From: Ascidia mentula
Lineage: Eukaryota > Chordata > Ascidiacea > Phlebobranchia > Ascidiidae
Assembly: GCA_947561715.1 (NCBI GenBank)
Contig: OX387202.1
Span: 6,027,001-6,091,000 of the forward strand
Reading direction: 5' to 3'
Length of the DNA: 64,000 bases
Part shown: positions 10,010 through 20,339 of the stretch, piece after piece
Position numbering within the stretch: position 1 is the first letter of the stretch
Layout: the number at the start of each line of letters is the position of its first letter
Made by a program: the position numbers and the translations under genes
The notes under the pieces: generated by a model
The model's database searches: none
What the model was told of the DNA's origin: nothing
What the model saw: the letters and a program-made list of their open reading frames with translations, nothing else

Positions 10010-12640
10010 GGCATCAGAGTTTGGAATGAAGTACTCTCGTGAAGATGTCGTCGCTTATGACATGATGACCAGATCAGTTGAGTTTGTGGACAACCACTAT
10101 CAACTTCCTCTTCCTTGGAAGCAGAGCTGCAACGTTATGCCCAACAACTTGCCTATGGCTCAAGGTCGCTTAAAAAAGGGACTGAAACGACAACTTCTAA
10201 GCGACCAGGCGATGTACTAGACGTACGTGAATAACATGAAGGTCCTCTTGGACAAAGGGTACGCCGAAGAAATCCCCGAGGATCAAGTTGCGACAAAAAT
10301 CGAATATTGTACCTCCCACATCACCCGGTGACTAATCCGAAGAAACCAGAGAAGGTTCGCATCGTGTACGATTGCGCCAAGGTCAGTCGTTAAATGACAG
10401 AATAATGAAGGGACCGGCTCGGGTGAATTCACTCGTCTGTGTATTGCAATTGTAGCCGAAGTAGAGGCTATGTTCCATCAGGTGCTGGTATCTCCGCCAG
10501 ACCGTGATGCACTGAGGTTCTTGTGGTGGCCGGGCGGGGACATGTCTAAGACGCCGACATCCCATCGGATGAAAGTACATTTATTCAGAGCGCGATCGTC
10601 ACCGAGCTGTGCAACAGCCAAAGAGCACGGAAAGTTCTTTGATCAGCGAGTGGCAAGTGTCGTCCGAAACAACTTCTATGTTAATGATTGTTTGACGACG
10701 GCCGCGGTTGACACGGCCGGGATAACATTGGTCAAGGACCTGCAAATCCTGTTGACAAAGGGTGGTTTTAAATTGACAAAATGGATATCAACGAGCAAAG
10801 CAGTATTGGAATCGGTGCCACACGAAGAAAGGACTAAAGCAGTACAGGATGTCACGCTTCCTTGGTCCAGTGCAGGAAAGAGTCCTTGGGATCAGTTGGG
10901 ACGTTGCTGATGATGATTTCCGGTTTAATGTTGATCAGGTTTAATGTTGATTCACGACGTGAAGATTCCCCGTTGGTTTCAACCCGGTCTGGGTTTCAAC
11001 TTCATTTTTTTTTTTTTTCCTGTGAAGTTGTCTCGCAAAAAATAATTCTGTTTAGAAGACTGCCCTTGCGTGTTTTGGACGAATTCCTCAATCGTACCGC
11101 AGTCATCAAACGCCGACAGCAAATTTTTTCCGGTATTTTCGCGTAATCGTTTTTTCCCAGATTGAGCGGTACACGTATGTGCACGACTGGCGACATGTCC
11201 CTACCCACTTAATCAAGTTTTGCGTGGAATGACGACAGAAGCATTTCTCAAGTCAGGAATGTGGCACGACGTGCCTTCGTTTTTGAAAATGAGCTCAGAT
11301 AAATGGCCCAATTTGTTTGCAAAGGAACCTGCCCACGAAGCGATTTACAAGAGTTTTGACCTTGCCACAGAAGTTGGAATATTTCTTACCACAACGGATA
11401 AAGCACGACCCGACCAGTTCATAGAATACTTTTCGTCGTTGAGACGTCACAACTGCTTGGATCTTGCGTGTTCGTAAGTACCTCCAAAGAAAATCGCAAA
11501 AGGAAATGTGTAAATTTTCAAGTGCCTCACTGACTGCAGAGGAGTTACGAGATGCCGAAAACGCGCTTGTGAAATACGTACAACGCAGCACGTTTCCCCA
11601 ATGGATAAAGGCGAATAGAAGGTCTCCTCCAAACGACAAGGCGTCGCCCATTTACAAGTTGGATCCAGTACTGGTGAATGGTGTGTTACGAGTGGGAGGA
11701 AGATTGGAAAACGCCACAATGAGCTATGAAGCGAGACACCCGGCAATTATTCCACACTCATCCCATCTAACATATCTGCTGATCAACGATAACCACTGCA
11801 ATGAGGTAGGCCATTCCGGTGTTAATCACTCGCTAAATTCTATTTGTCAAAAATTTTGGATCGTTAATGCTCGGGTGGCAACACGTCAAGTCCTGAGCAA
11901 GTGCTTGGTTTGTCCTGCCGACCTGCCGCTGTGCAGACTTCAAGTCGACGAGCCACCTTTTGCTCATACGGTAGTAGACTTTTTTGGTCCGTTTACTATA
12001 AGAGCGCGTCGTAGCGACGTCAAGCGATACGGTTCCACCGGCTGCAAGCTATTTCGGTGGGGCTTGGGAACGGATGATACGCTCCGTTCAAAGAACTTTG
12101 TCGACACTCCTCCCCAAGAAGCCTTTGGATGAAGATATTCTCGATACGGTGCTACAGAGATCGAACACACCGTGAATTCGAGGCCACTGACCGACGTTCC
12201 ACTGGAAGCTGAAGAGGACCTGCCCCTCACCCCGAATCGTTTGCTGAAGATCAATCCGAGCATTGGACTGCCACTTATCGTGACAGCGCCAACCGAAAGT
12301 TACATTCGCCGCCGTTATGGGGCGGTACAATTCTGGCCGACGAGTTTTGGGGTCGCTGGGTGCAAGAATACCCACGTTCAATCATGTCGAGGCAAAAGTG
12401 GCATGACAAAAGGGAAAACCTTTCAATAGACGACATCGTTCTGGTGATGAATCACAACACTCCGCGGGGGCAATGGCCTCTGGGTCGAATTCGAAGCTTG
12501 TTTCACGACAAGCACGAGATTGTCAGGAGTGTGGAGGTGACTACGATGGCTGGGATTGTACGACGACCAGTAGGCAAACTTTGCGCGATTGTGCGCGCAG
12601 ACGGAGATTCCACACGAGCGAAAGGAGATGAACACGGCGG
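10010..12640 (+). mobile_element. BEL/Pao fossil 2: reverse transcriptase and integrase parts
   Basis: Reverse-transcriptase sequence runs from about 10,030 to 10,870 (QLPLPWKQ, MFHQVLVSPPDRDALRFLWW). The integrase zinc-binding and core regions span about 11,650-12,150 (VGHSGVNHSLNSICQKFWIV). The Pao C-terminal domain (MNHNTPRGQWPLGRIRSLF) ends near 12,600. The region between about 10.9 and 11.2 kb is poorly conserved. Fossil only. Confidence 0.8.
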
Positions 12641-12800
12641 AGAAGCACGCGTCTCACGATTCTTTTGTGAATGTAAAAAATTGGATTCGCATTTTATGAT
12701 GCTCCTCCCATTTTGCCGGGGGAGGATGTAGATTCTCGCCGCCATTTTTGATTAAGGGTACGCCATGATAGAAGCGCCAGACGTTCAGAGCGGCAACGCG

Positions 12801-13890
12801 AAGCACTGACCAGTTGCTTCAGGAAAAAGCAAGCCGTTTTGTTTTAAGACCCTTCCGTAATATGGCTTACATCAGTGTTTGGAGGACCGCCTTTTGAAAC
12901 GTGGTAATGTACGTCACTCGTATACGGGGATAACGGAACGTCGTTTGGTCTGAACCCTTCCAGCAATTTTCAAGTTACGATCGAAGGTTCGTTGCAGATT
13001 TAACTGCCTGATGTCCACGGAAACAACACTTTCACATTATGTATAAAGTAAGGGGCGTAAGTTGGATTTGAAAAATATTTCAAGGAAAAGAAAACGAGAG
13101 GTGTAATCGAATGTACATCGAATCTTTTCAAATAAATGTGTAGGAATATGCAGACATTTTTCCACTCGATTTTTTGTCAACCAGGCCCCCTGAGAACTTT
13201 AACGGTCGCCATGGGACTTGCTGCAATAACAATTTGTCTACGTCGTTATCTGTATCGTATTATCGAATTTTTTGCAATTCTTTTTTCCTTCCTTGTTTTG
13301 CGCTATCTTGCATTCATCGCGGTGGCGCACTTACGCACATCCTAAAGATGCAATTTCTGATAACATAAGAAACTTACGCAGAGCTTAATAAAGCGTTTTT
13401 AACAGAAGATCTTGTTTAATTAAATTTGCATGAGGCTTGGAAGTCTAGTTTTACAAGCGAGAAACAAACAAGTAAACAGTTGGCAAAAAACTTTTGTTCT
13501 CATCCATTTTGTACTGGGTTCCTATAATTCCATACATTTTGATTAGCCTTTTTTTTTAAATTGCAGCATGCTCTATTTTTGGGGAAAAAAAGTTCCAAAA
13601 ATGTTTGAAAACTTGTCTGACAAAAACAATTAAATTACGTCACAAACACGAACAACCAAACCTTTGCAAACAAAAGTTTATTCAATTTTTTTAAGTATGT
13701 TCCTTGCAACAACTGGGTTTAATCGATGTTATTTAAAATAAACCCAAAATTTAAAAAGCATTTTTGCCCAGATCCCTGGCAGTCGGGTATTGTTTGATTT
13801 TTCACTTCACAAAATGTTTCATTATCGTTTTGAAGTCTCACAACTTGATTAATATCTTACTGGTATAAAAATGAGTAAACAACATCTTAC
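12801..13890. other. Non-coding remainder of the NLR intron
   Basis: AT-rich sequence between BEL/Pao fossil 2 and the next NLR exon. Two overlapping ORFs near 13,136-13,368 have no recognisable domain and are not called. Part of this stretch could be the right LTR or flank of fossil 2, but I could not match it to the left end. Confidence 0.4.
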
Positions 13891-14115
13891 CGGTTTGCTT
13901 CTCCTTTGAATCACGAAAGTGAGATTCTTGAGGTCTGTCGGCAGAAGTGATGAGTTACTGAGGTCGATCTCATCAGGGAGTACGGATGCCACTGATGAAG
14001 TTATCTCCTCATCGTTCGCTTCACGAGCCCAGCTGCAACATTGAAGTAACGATTGCTTGGTCGGTTTCCCCATATATGACGATGCGATATTCTTCTGTAG
14101 CATTTTCTTAGTTTC
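13891..14115 (-). CDS. NLR pre-LRR (capping) exon, copy B
   Basis: This is a 225-bp, phase-0 exon. The acceptor is TGTACCCAG before GAAACTAAG at 14,116, and the donor GTAAGA follows 13,891. It encodes ETKKMLQKNIASS, then CCSWAREANDEEITSSV, then LTFVIQRRSKP. It is the same segment as at 7,311-7,535 and as the 3' end of the NACHT exon, with identical length and phase. It lies downstream of an LRR exon (14,345-14,506), which is unusual because this segment normally precedes the LRRs. Either a block of one LRR exon plus one capping exon was duplicated, or these are remains of further tandem NLR genes that lost their NACHT exons. Confidence 0.75.
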
Positions 14116-14344
14116 CTGGGTACATAAAAGACAAGGTAAATTAGTAGAGCATGAATTCGTCGCATCGCCACGCAATATTTTTAATTAAAAATCAACAAAA
14201 CTACCTAAAATGTAACCAAAGCTTTAGTGGTTATGCTGTTTAGATAAACACCACTTCTACGCTGACATTTTTGTGCACGTTGGAAGCATTCATTGCAATT
14301 CAAACTCAAACATCGTTTCTTTGGACAAACATGAAATTACTTAC

Positions 14345-14506
14345 CGGTTTCTTTAACAGTTTAATATTCTTGGATATATATTTAACTCCAACAAGTGTGA
14401 GGCCGCATCCACTCAGATCCACTTGCTCAATGTTTCGGATGCAGTCTGCCAAGTAGATCTCCCCACGGATTTCTATATTGTTGCTCGAGAGGTTGAGCAT
14501 CTTCAA
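14345..14506 (-). CDS. NLR leucine-rich-repeat exon, copy B
   Basis: A 162-bp phase-0 exon (54 residues). It reads LKMLNLSSNNIEIRGEIYL, then ADCIRNIEQVDLSGCGLTLV, ending KLLKKP. The acceptor is GTTCAG at 14,507 and the donor GTAAGT follows 14,345. It is clearly paralogous to the exons at 7,881 and 15,984. The 3' intron flank of all three shares GAAGTAATA(T)(A)CAA, so intron sequence was duplicated with the exon. Confidence 0.78.
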
Positions 14507-15303
14507 CTGAACGAAGTAATATACAAGTTAAACAAAGTGTAAACAACAACACTACAAATGAGTGGTACTTAAACTATAATTTGACAACACGAATCAAAAT
14601 TGTAACAATTATTAGTTATTTCGTTAATTGTAATAACATTAAAAAAAACATTTTTTATCCAGATATAAATAAATGTCTTTATACGCTAAAAACCTACATG
14701 AGAAAAATATCCATAAAAATCTGAAGAAAAATAAGAAATAAAATAAAATAAAATGCAATCAATACAATATTTGAAGAGCGTAGAAAGAGGATGAGACAAC
14801 CGACAGGCTTCGGATAAAATGGTGAAGTAAGATCACCTAGTTTGTGGAAGAAGAAAATGAACATAAAGAATACATCATCACACCAAATACACCGAGCGAG
14901 CCTGGCAAAGACGCAAGAACTGAATTAAAAAGATTTTACGCTTTGCATCGCAGAAAGTGACGGGATTTTCTCTATTCCAATTTCTTATGACGAAACATCG
15001 GTGCGCCAACATTTCAAGGGATTAAACCTAATTACGCAAGTTGGAGTTAGAGACCAAGTTAAACACCAGGTTAGATCGAATTTCGAGTTTGGCTAAACAG
15101 ATGGTTTAGAACTATGGTTATGAACCGCATTTGTTCGCGCTTATATAATACATTCTATTTGAATAGCGACTCCCCTTTTAAAACTGCATCTTGTTTAATG
15201 TTCCGTCGAAAACATTTATAAATGTATGAAATGTAATACTAATTCTCTACCACTCTTGAGTTATTAAATTCTCCATCACAAATAATAAATGTAATCAACT
15301 GCA
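14507..15303. other. NLR intron sequence left of the minisatellite
   Basis: No gene seen. At 15,152-15,166 is ATTCTATTTGAATAG, which matches the first 14 bases of the Ciona spliced-leader 16-mer. The rest is A/T-rich with short A runs. Confidence 0.4.
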
Positions 15304-15801
15304 CTAGGCCACTGGGCCACTGGGCCACTGGGCCACTGGGCCACTGGGCCACTGGGCCACTGGGCCACTGGGCCACTGGGCCACTGGGCCACTGGGCCAC
15401 TGGGCCACTGGGCCACTGGGCCACTGGGCCACTGGGCCACTGGGCCACTGGGCCACTGGGCCACTGGGCCACTGGGCCACTGGGCCACTGGGCCACTGGG
15501 CCACTGGGCCACTGGGCCACTGGGCCACTGGGCCACTGGGCCACTGGGCCACTGGGCCACTGGGCCACTGGGCCACTGGGCCACTGGGCCACTGGGCCAC
15601 TGGGCCACTGGGCCACTGGGCCACTGGGCCACTGGGCCACTGGGCCACTGGGCCACTGGGCCACTGGGCCACTGGGCCACTGGGCCACTGGGCCACTGGG
15701 CCACTGGGCCACTGGGCCACTGGGCCACTGGGCCACTGGGCCACTGGGCCACTGGGCCACTGGGCCACTGGGCCACTGGGCCACTGGGCCACTGGGCCAC
15801 T
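15304..15801. repeat. Perfect 8-bp minisatellite, about 62 units of CCACTGGG
   Basis: The unit CCACTGGG repeats without visible error from about 15,307 to 15,801. Because 8 is not a multiple of 3 and the unit contains no stop in any register, all reading frames stay open. On the minus strand every frame reads the same 8-residue cycle AQWPSGPV. The long ORFs there are therefore repeat artefacts. The array lies in the intron between two NLR LRR exons. Its homogeneity implies recent expansion, and the true length may differ from that shown here. Confidence 0.97.
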
Positions 15802-15983
15802 AATTGCAAATTGTATTTGTCCGGTACCTAGCGATGCAACTTGCCGCTACCACCGGTTTCAACTATCTGGAGCATAACATAATCGCGTCCAACTAAATAT
15901 CGATTACCGAAGATGTTCGCGACATCCTTGAATGGGTAAGACTCGGTGAGGACGAATTCCGACTAAAATATCAAACCACTCAC

Positions 15984-16145
15984 CGGTTTCTTCAACAGTT
16001 TAATCTGATCGGATAGATGTTTAGCACCAACGGTTTTCAGGCCGCACATGCTCAGATCCACTTGTTCAATGTTTTGAATGCAGTCCGCCACGTAAACTGC
16101 ACCACGGTCTTCTAGATTGTTGTTGGAGAGATTGAGCATCTTCAG
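15984..16145 (-). CDS. NLR leucine-rich-repeat exon, copy A
   Basis: This 162-bp phase-0 exon is the first LRR exon downstream of the NACHT exon. It encodes LKMLNLSNNNLEDRGAVYV, then ADCIQNIEQVDLSMCGLKTV, ending KLLKKP. The acceptor is CATTCAG at 16,146 and the donor GTGAGT follows 15,984. It would join in frame to the end of the NACHT exon (SKP, phase 0), making it the best-supported splice partner in the NLR gene. The intron between them is 722 bp. Confidence 0.82.
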
Positions 16146-16867
16146 CTGAATGAAGTAATATACAAATTACACAAATTGTGAATAACAATTCCACAAGCAA
16201 TCAAACAAATAATGGCATGTAACAACATATATGGAAGTCTTGCCGTTTTGTTTAGAGTTTGCTTCATAGAAATATAATTGCCTGTTTTGTTCAAAATACA
16301 AAGCTTAAACAAACCTAAGTTTCATTCCTCGCATTTAAACTTTAATTAGGTTTTCCGATTATTGTTTTGGGAAAAGATTAAGTGAAGTGTAAGCCTTTCC
16401 TCAGACCTCAGCTCATTTTATTTTTGGGCTTCAACCGCATTTAAACCCAGGATATTCCGGCTACAAATCCATATCATGTTTTTTTTTCAGGTATATGGGT
16501 CGGGCGCTTGACTGATGTTGCCAGCACAATTGAAGCATCCAAACAATCGTGAACCAAACAGGTTTATTACGTTTACCGTACATTTACCCAGGACCCACCA
16601 TTAATCTTCCAAGTACAAAATCCCTCGTGAGTACGTGTTTGTTCGCAAGAATGGGCACCGGCTCCATTTAAATTCACTTATGTATGACCTCCTTGCGTTG
16701 TGAGACGGTAAATACAAAATATTATGTATTGGACACCCCCTAAATTCCGTCCTATTATCACCGTGAAAAATATGACATGATTCCCTCGACTAATATTGTC
16801 AAAAAATAATACATTGCACACAAACTGGTAGAGAAAAGTGAACTAAAATGCATAAACCACATCTTAC

Positions 16868-18519
16868 CGGTTTGCTTCTCCTTTTAATCACGAAGGTGAG
16901 ATTCTCGAGGTCTGTCGGCAGGAGCCACGAGTTACTGAGGTTGAGCTTATCAGGGAGTAAGGAGGACACGATTGAAGTTATCTCCCCATCGTTCGCTTCA
17001 TGAGCCCAGCTGCAACATCGAAGTATCGCTTGCTTGGTCGGTTCCCTCATACACGTCGATGCTAGATTCTTCAGCAGCTTCTTCTTCGCTTTCCAATGTT
17101 GGCGTGAACTTCCTGGAACTACGGCTTCAATGTCGTTGAAAACTGAATAATCGCAAATTCCGAAAGCGAACTTTGCAACAACCTCCCATCTGTCCTTGGT
17201 AAGTCGAGAGTATTGTTTCTTGAATTCTTTTAAAGGCATGATCGTCATTAGGTAAACCGCAGCGAAGAATTCTTGCCAAATGAGATGTGAAAAATATGTA
17301 CGTTTATGTCCGTCCAGTATTGTCAACTTTAGATTTCCCTGCCTTGTAACTGAGGTATTTAAAAAAGCATGAACTGTTGTGTCATTCAGTTTTGCGCGTT
17401 TGAAATCCTCTACTTTGAATACAACTTTCTTGTTCCGAAATCCTTTCCAGGCCAGTTTTGACAGTTTGTTCAACTGTCGATTTTCATCCTTCAGGTGTTC
17501 CGTTTGTGAGTATTGAACACAAGTAGATGCCAGGACACGAGTAAGCGAAACATGCTGAATATCATCATCATGACTCAGCAGATAGTTGAGGGTCAGTATG
17601 AAATTAACCGGAACGTAACAGTAAGAGAACATGTTGGTGTTTTGTTCAAGTTTTTTCTGTACGTAGTCGTATCTGGCACCGCAAATCTGTTGTCCAAGTT
17701 CTCTCTGTGAGTTTGGAGTTAGGCCAAGTATTTGAGCAATAAACCTTGGTCGATGTGAAGGATGGAGTTTGTAGAATGGAGCTGGTCGTGAAGTGAATAT
17801 CTTCCGGGAACGTGGAAGCAAATTTCCATTCAATAAATGCTTGAGATAAACTTCTGCTTCATTTTTTTCATCTAACAGGGGAGTTGGAACTTTACTTGAG
17901 AATGATTTAAAAGCTGCTTCATCCACACCGTCGAAAAAAAAAAGAACATCTGGATCGCCATTGATTGCTTGCATTATGCCCTGAGCTACCTCTGGATTGT
18001 ATTCCCAGCTAAGTAGCATGGCGTGGAGGAGAAACCGAAGGAAAGTCATGCTTGTTTTGAAATTTATATTTCGGATTACAATGTAAAAGATGAAGGAAAT
18101 TTTTCCAAACAACTCTCTATGCAAAGCTTGCAAAGCCCATTTTTTGCATGAAGTAGTTTTTCCGATTCCCGCTTGACCGACAACGCCAACTATATTTCCA
18201 TGCTTTTCCACGTACTCGAGTTTTGCTTCCATTTGTTCGGGTTTAAATTTCCTTTCTGCGTCTCTTTCTGCAGCTTGGTTTGCACGGGTAAACATTTCTT
18301 CAGGGTTGATGTCACCGGATGGTCGATCGAAAACTTTAGCCAACTCCTCTCTACGATGGTAATGTCCTTCAGCTTGAAACTCGTCAACAATTTGTTGTGG
18401 TTTGCTGACTATGGATAGGTTTACTGGTATTATGTTTCGTTGGGTAATTTCTGCAAGCGATGATTCTTCACTAGCGATGGATTCCACTTTATTTTTTAAA
18501 GTAGACAGTAGTTCTTCGC
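16868..18519 (-). CDS. NLR protein, NACHT/winged-helix/pre-LRR exon
   Basis: A single 1,652-bp exon encodes about 550 residues of a NOD-like receptor, a cytosolic sensor that oligomerises on ATP binding. Order: a FISNA-like N-terminal part with RREELAKVFDR; Walker A GQAGIGKTT (residues about 104-112 of the ORF); Walker B VLFFFDGVDE (181-190); sensor-1-like RKIFTSRPAPF (228-238); a winged-helix region with FSHLIWQEFFAAVYL; then the pre-LRR segment with CCSWAHEANDGEITSIV ending SKP. The ORF has no ATG at its left edge. A phase-1 acceptor TTATAG before GCGAAG puts the exon start at 18,519, so upstream exons (perhaps a death-fold domain) are missing from my model. The donor GTAAGA follows 16,868. 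Domain and length are normal for tunicate-type NLRs. Confidence 0.88.
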
Positions 18520-19658
18520 CTATAACAAGGTTTGTTTTACTTTTAATTGTGGAACGTATCAGTTGTTTTGTAGAGCAAGAAATTGATGCCTACGTGTTGG
18601 TCACACAGTAAGTAGACAAATCCGTAAATTCGTGTTTTTAAACATGAAACACGGTTATTCCCATGTAACCTAATAAAAAATGTGACGTAACTAATTTGCA
18701 TAAAATATGGCGAAAATTTTCGTCTTGTTTCAATCAACAATAACTGACATTCGTATGTTTAATTATATTGCGTTATGACGTAATAAAATATTCCTTCTAG
18801 AACGGATAAAGTTCCACCACTTGTCGCTTCATAATTTTAAGATTACGCAAAACCCAAGCCCCGAAACGATTTGTAGTCGAAACGCGAAGTAAGAAATGTC
18901 CGAAAACCAATCAATAGTTTGTTAGATTGTTCTGTAGTTTCAATAGAACGGGTGGAAATGGTAAAGTAAGTAATTATGTTGCTTTCTGGAACAAGTAATC
19001 GTGGTTCTAAGTTCAAGTTTGAACGACTTGTTGTTCGTTTTGTTTTTTGCACAGTAGGTTTACCTATATTTTATTTTCAACTGAATTCGATATTCATGTC
19101 TACTGAGATATTTTATTTTTCCAATAATTTTATTGATTGTCATGATTTGTTTCACCCTGAATGTCTCTATTAGTTTTATACACTTGAGAAGTTTTGCTTT
19201 TAAGGTAGATGTGTGACACGTTAATTGGTCAGGATTCTGGCGGTCGAAATAATCAGTGACATAACCTTTTTATACTTGGTGGTTCGTGCTGAATTGTGTA
19301 GGTAGAGTATTGCAATGTTTTGTGTTTCCATTAGAACAATCGTTAAGTCAATTTATTCCGCAGACAATCAAAGAATAAGCACATAACTGAATTAAGTGAG
19401 AAAACCTAATAGTTTTGTTGCTTGATACTGACAGGAGGACGGTGAAGCCCTTTTCAGCAAGCACTACTATAGTCAGGTATACGAGAAACTGTATTAGCTG
19501 CGACACAAAACTTTATTAAATTGTACACAGATATTTTCAACATAAGTAAAAACGAGAAATGCAACTAGCAGCAGGCGCACAAAAACGGCGCACAAAAACG
19601 CCCGCTGTAAGTTGATTGGGATTTTCCTGTTTCCTCTTTTTGTGATTTAATATGTAGT
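18520..19658. other. Unassigned upstream region of the NLR gene
   Basis: No convincing exon of the NLR N-terminus could be found on the minus strand. Short ORFs on both strands lack domains. The sequence has several GACGTAA-like strings but no clear promoter. Confidence 0.35.
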
Positions 19659-20105
19659 TTAGCTCAAATGACGCATCAAAAAGATTCCTTGTTTGGCCAT
19701 TGGCGCAAGGCAGCGTGGCATGTCCTCCCGAAGCATCCAATCCAATCCCACCGAAGTGACACTCTCGAGTGGCTTAATTACTCTCCCAATCAAAAAGTTC
19801 GCCAGGGCCTTAACCGCTTTTCTTTGTTTAGCTTGGCAGATAGGAATGGCCGGTCCATAGATGTCATAGCCAGACATATATCTCTGGTAAAAGTTCGACA
19901 AAGAAACACTAAATAAACATAAGTAAATAGCTAGGCAAATTTGCTCTAAAACTAACAATATGGCAACTTTAAGTGGGCTAACCAATAACAGAGACGAAGT
20001 CTTATGTAAGTAATTTAGAAACTCACAAATATATAACATACAGCAATGTACCGTACTTACGATTGGGTCAGTTATGATATCTATAAAATCTGACGGAGAC
20101 TTCAT
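19659..20105 (-). CDS. Hypothetical two-exon protein, about 89 residues
   Basis: Exon 1 (20,105-20,061) starts with ATG and reads MKSPSDFIDIITDPI. The donor GTAAGT follows 20,061. The acceptor TTTTACCAG before 19,883 opens exon 2 (19,883-19,659), which joins in frame and reads RYMSGYDIYGPAIPICQAKQ, then KALANFLIGRVIKPLE, and stops at 19,659. The total is 89 residues plus stop. An open frame continues upstream of the ATG to 20,171, so an earlier exon is possible. I recognise no domain. It lies next to a Polinton fossil on the same strand; it might be a host gene or an unrecognised piece of that element. The in-phase consensus splice sites are the main support. Confidence 0.45.
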   Translation of the reverse strand: MKSPSDFIDIITDPIVSTVHCCMLYICEFLNYLHKTSSLLLVSPLKVAILLVLEQICLAIYLCLFSVSLSNFYQRYMSGYDIYGPAIPICQAKQRKAVKALANFLIGRVIKPLESVTSVGLDWMLREDMPRCLAPMAKQGIFLMRHLS

Positions 20106-20339
20106 TCTTGTAGGTGCAGCATCTTTTTCTCTTAAAAGCTCAATTATACTATCAAATTTATCATTGTACAAACATCAGTTTTCTTTTCCTAATACCTACA
20201 GCAGATAGTGAAATTAAAGGTAGCCTATATGTTCTTCCACAAAATCTTAAAACAGAAACATCTGCCACTATTAATGCTGACAATTACAAAATATTATTCC
20301 TAACTGACACAAAAAAAACGGATTCAGTCTGATAGGCAA

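Larger units (their letters stand above)
8079..12800 (+). mobile_element. BEL/Pao LTR retrotransposon fossil 2, inside an NLR intron
   Basis: This is a second, different BEL/Pao element, opposite in strand to the NLR exons around it. A 28-bp string beginning ATTCTCGCCGCCATTTTTG occurs at 8,079-8,106 and again at 12,732-12,759. These strings mark the two ends of the element, although sequence beyond them differs, so the LTRs are incomplete or rearranged. Internal parts are gag (8.58-9.1 kb), zinc knuckle, protease, reverse transcriptase, integrase and Pao C-terminal domain (to 12.6 kb). It is broken, with many breaks, and more decayed than fossil 1. Its right boundary is uncertain. Confidence 0.85.

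Noticed and set aside
15304-15801. CRISPR-like regular array
   Set aside because: There are no spacers: the unit is a simple 8-bp tandem repeat, and the genome is animal.
15239-15809. Three long overlapping minus-strand ORFs (162-181 codons)
   Set aside because: They are produced by the stop-free 8-bp minisatellite and all encode the same 8-residue cycle; there is no independent sign of coding.
18190-18611. ORFs in other frames over the NACHT exon
   Set aside because: They are shadows of the NLR coding sequence.
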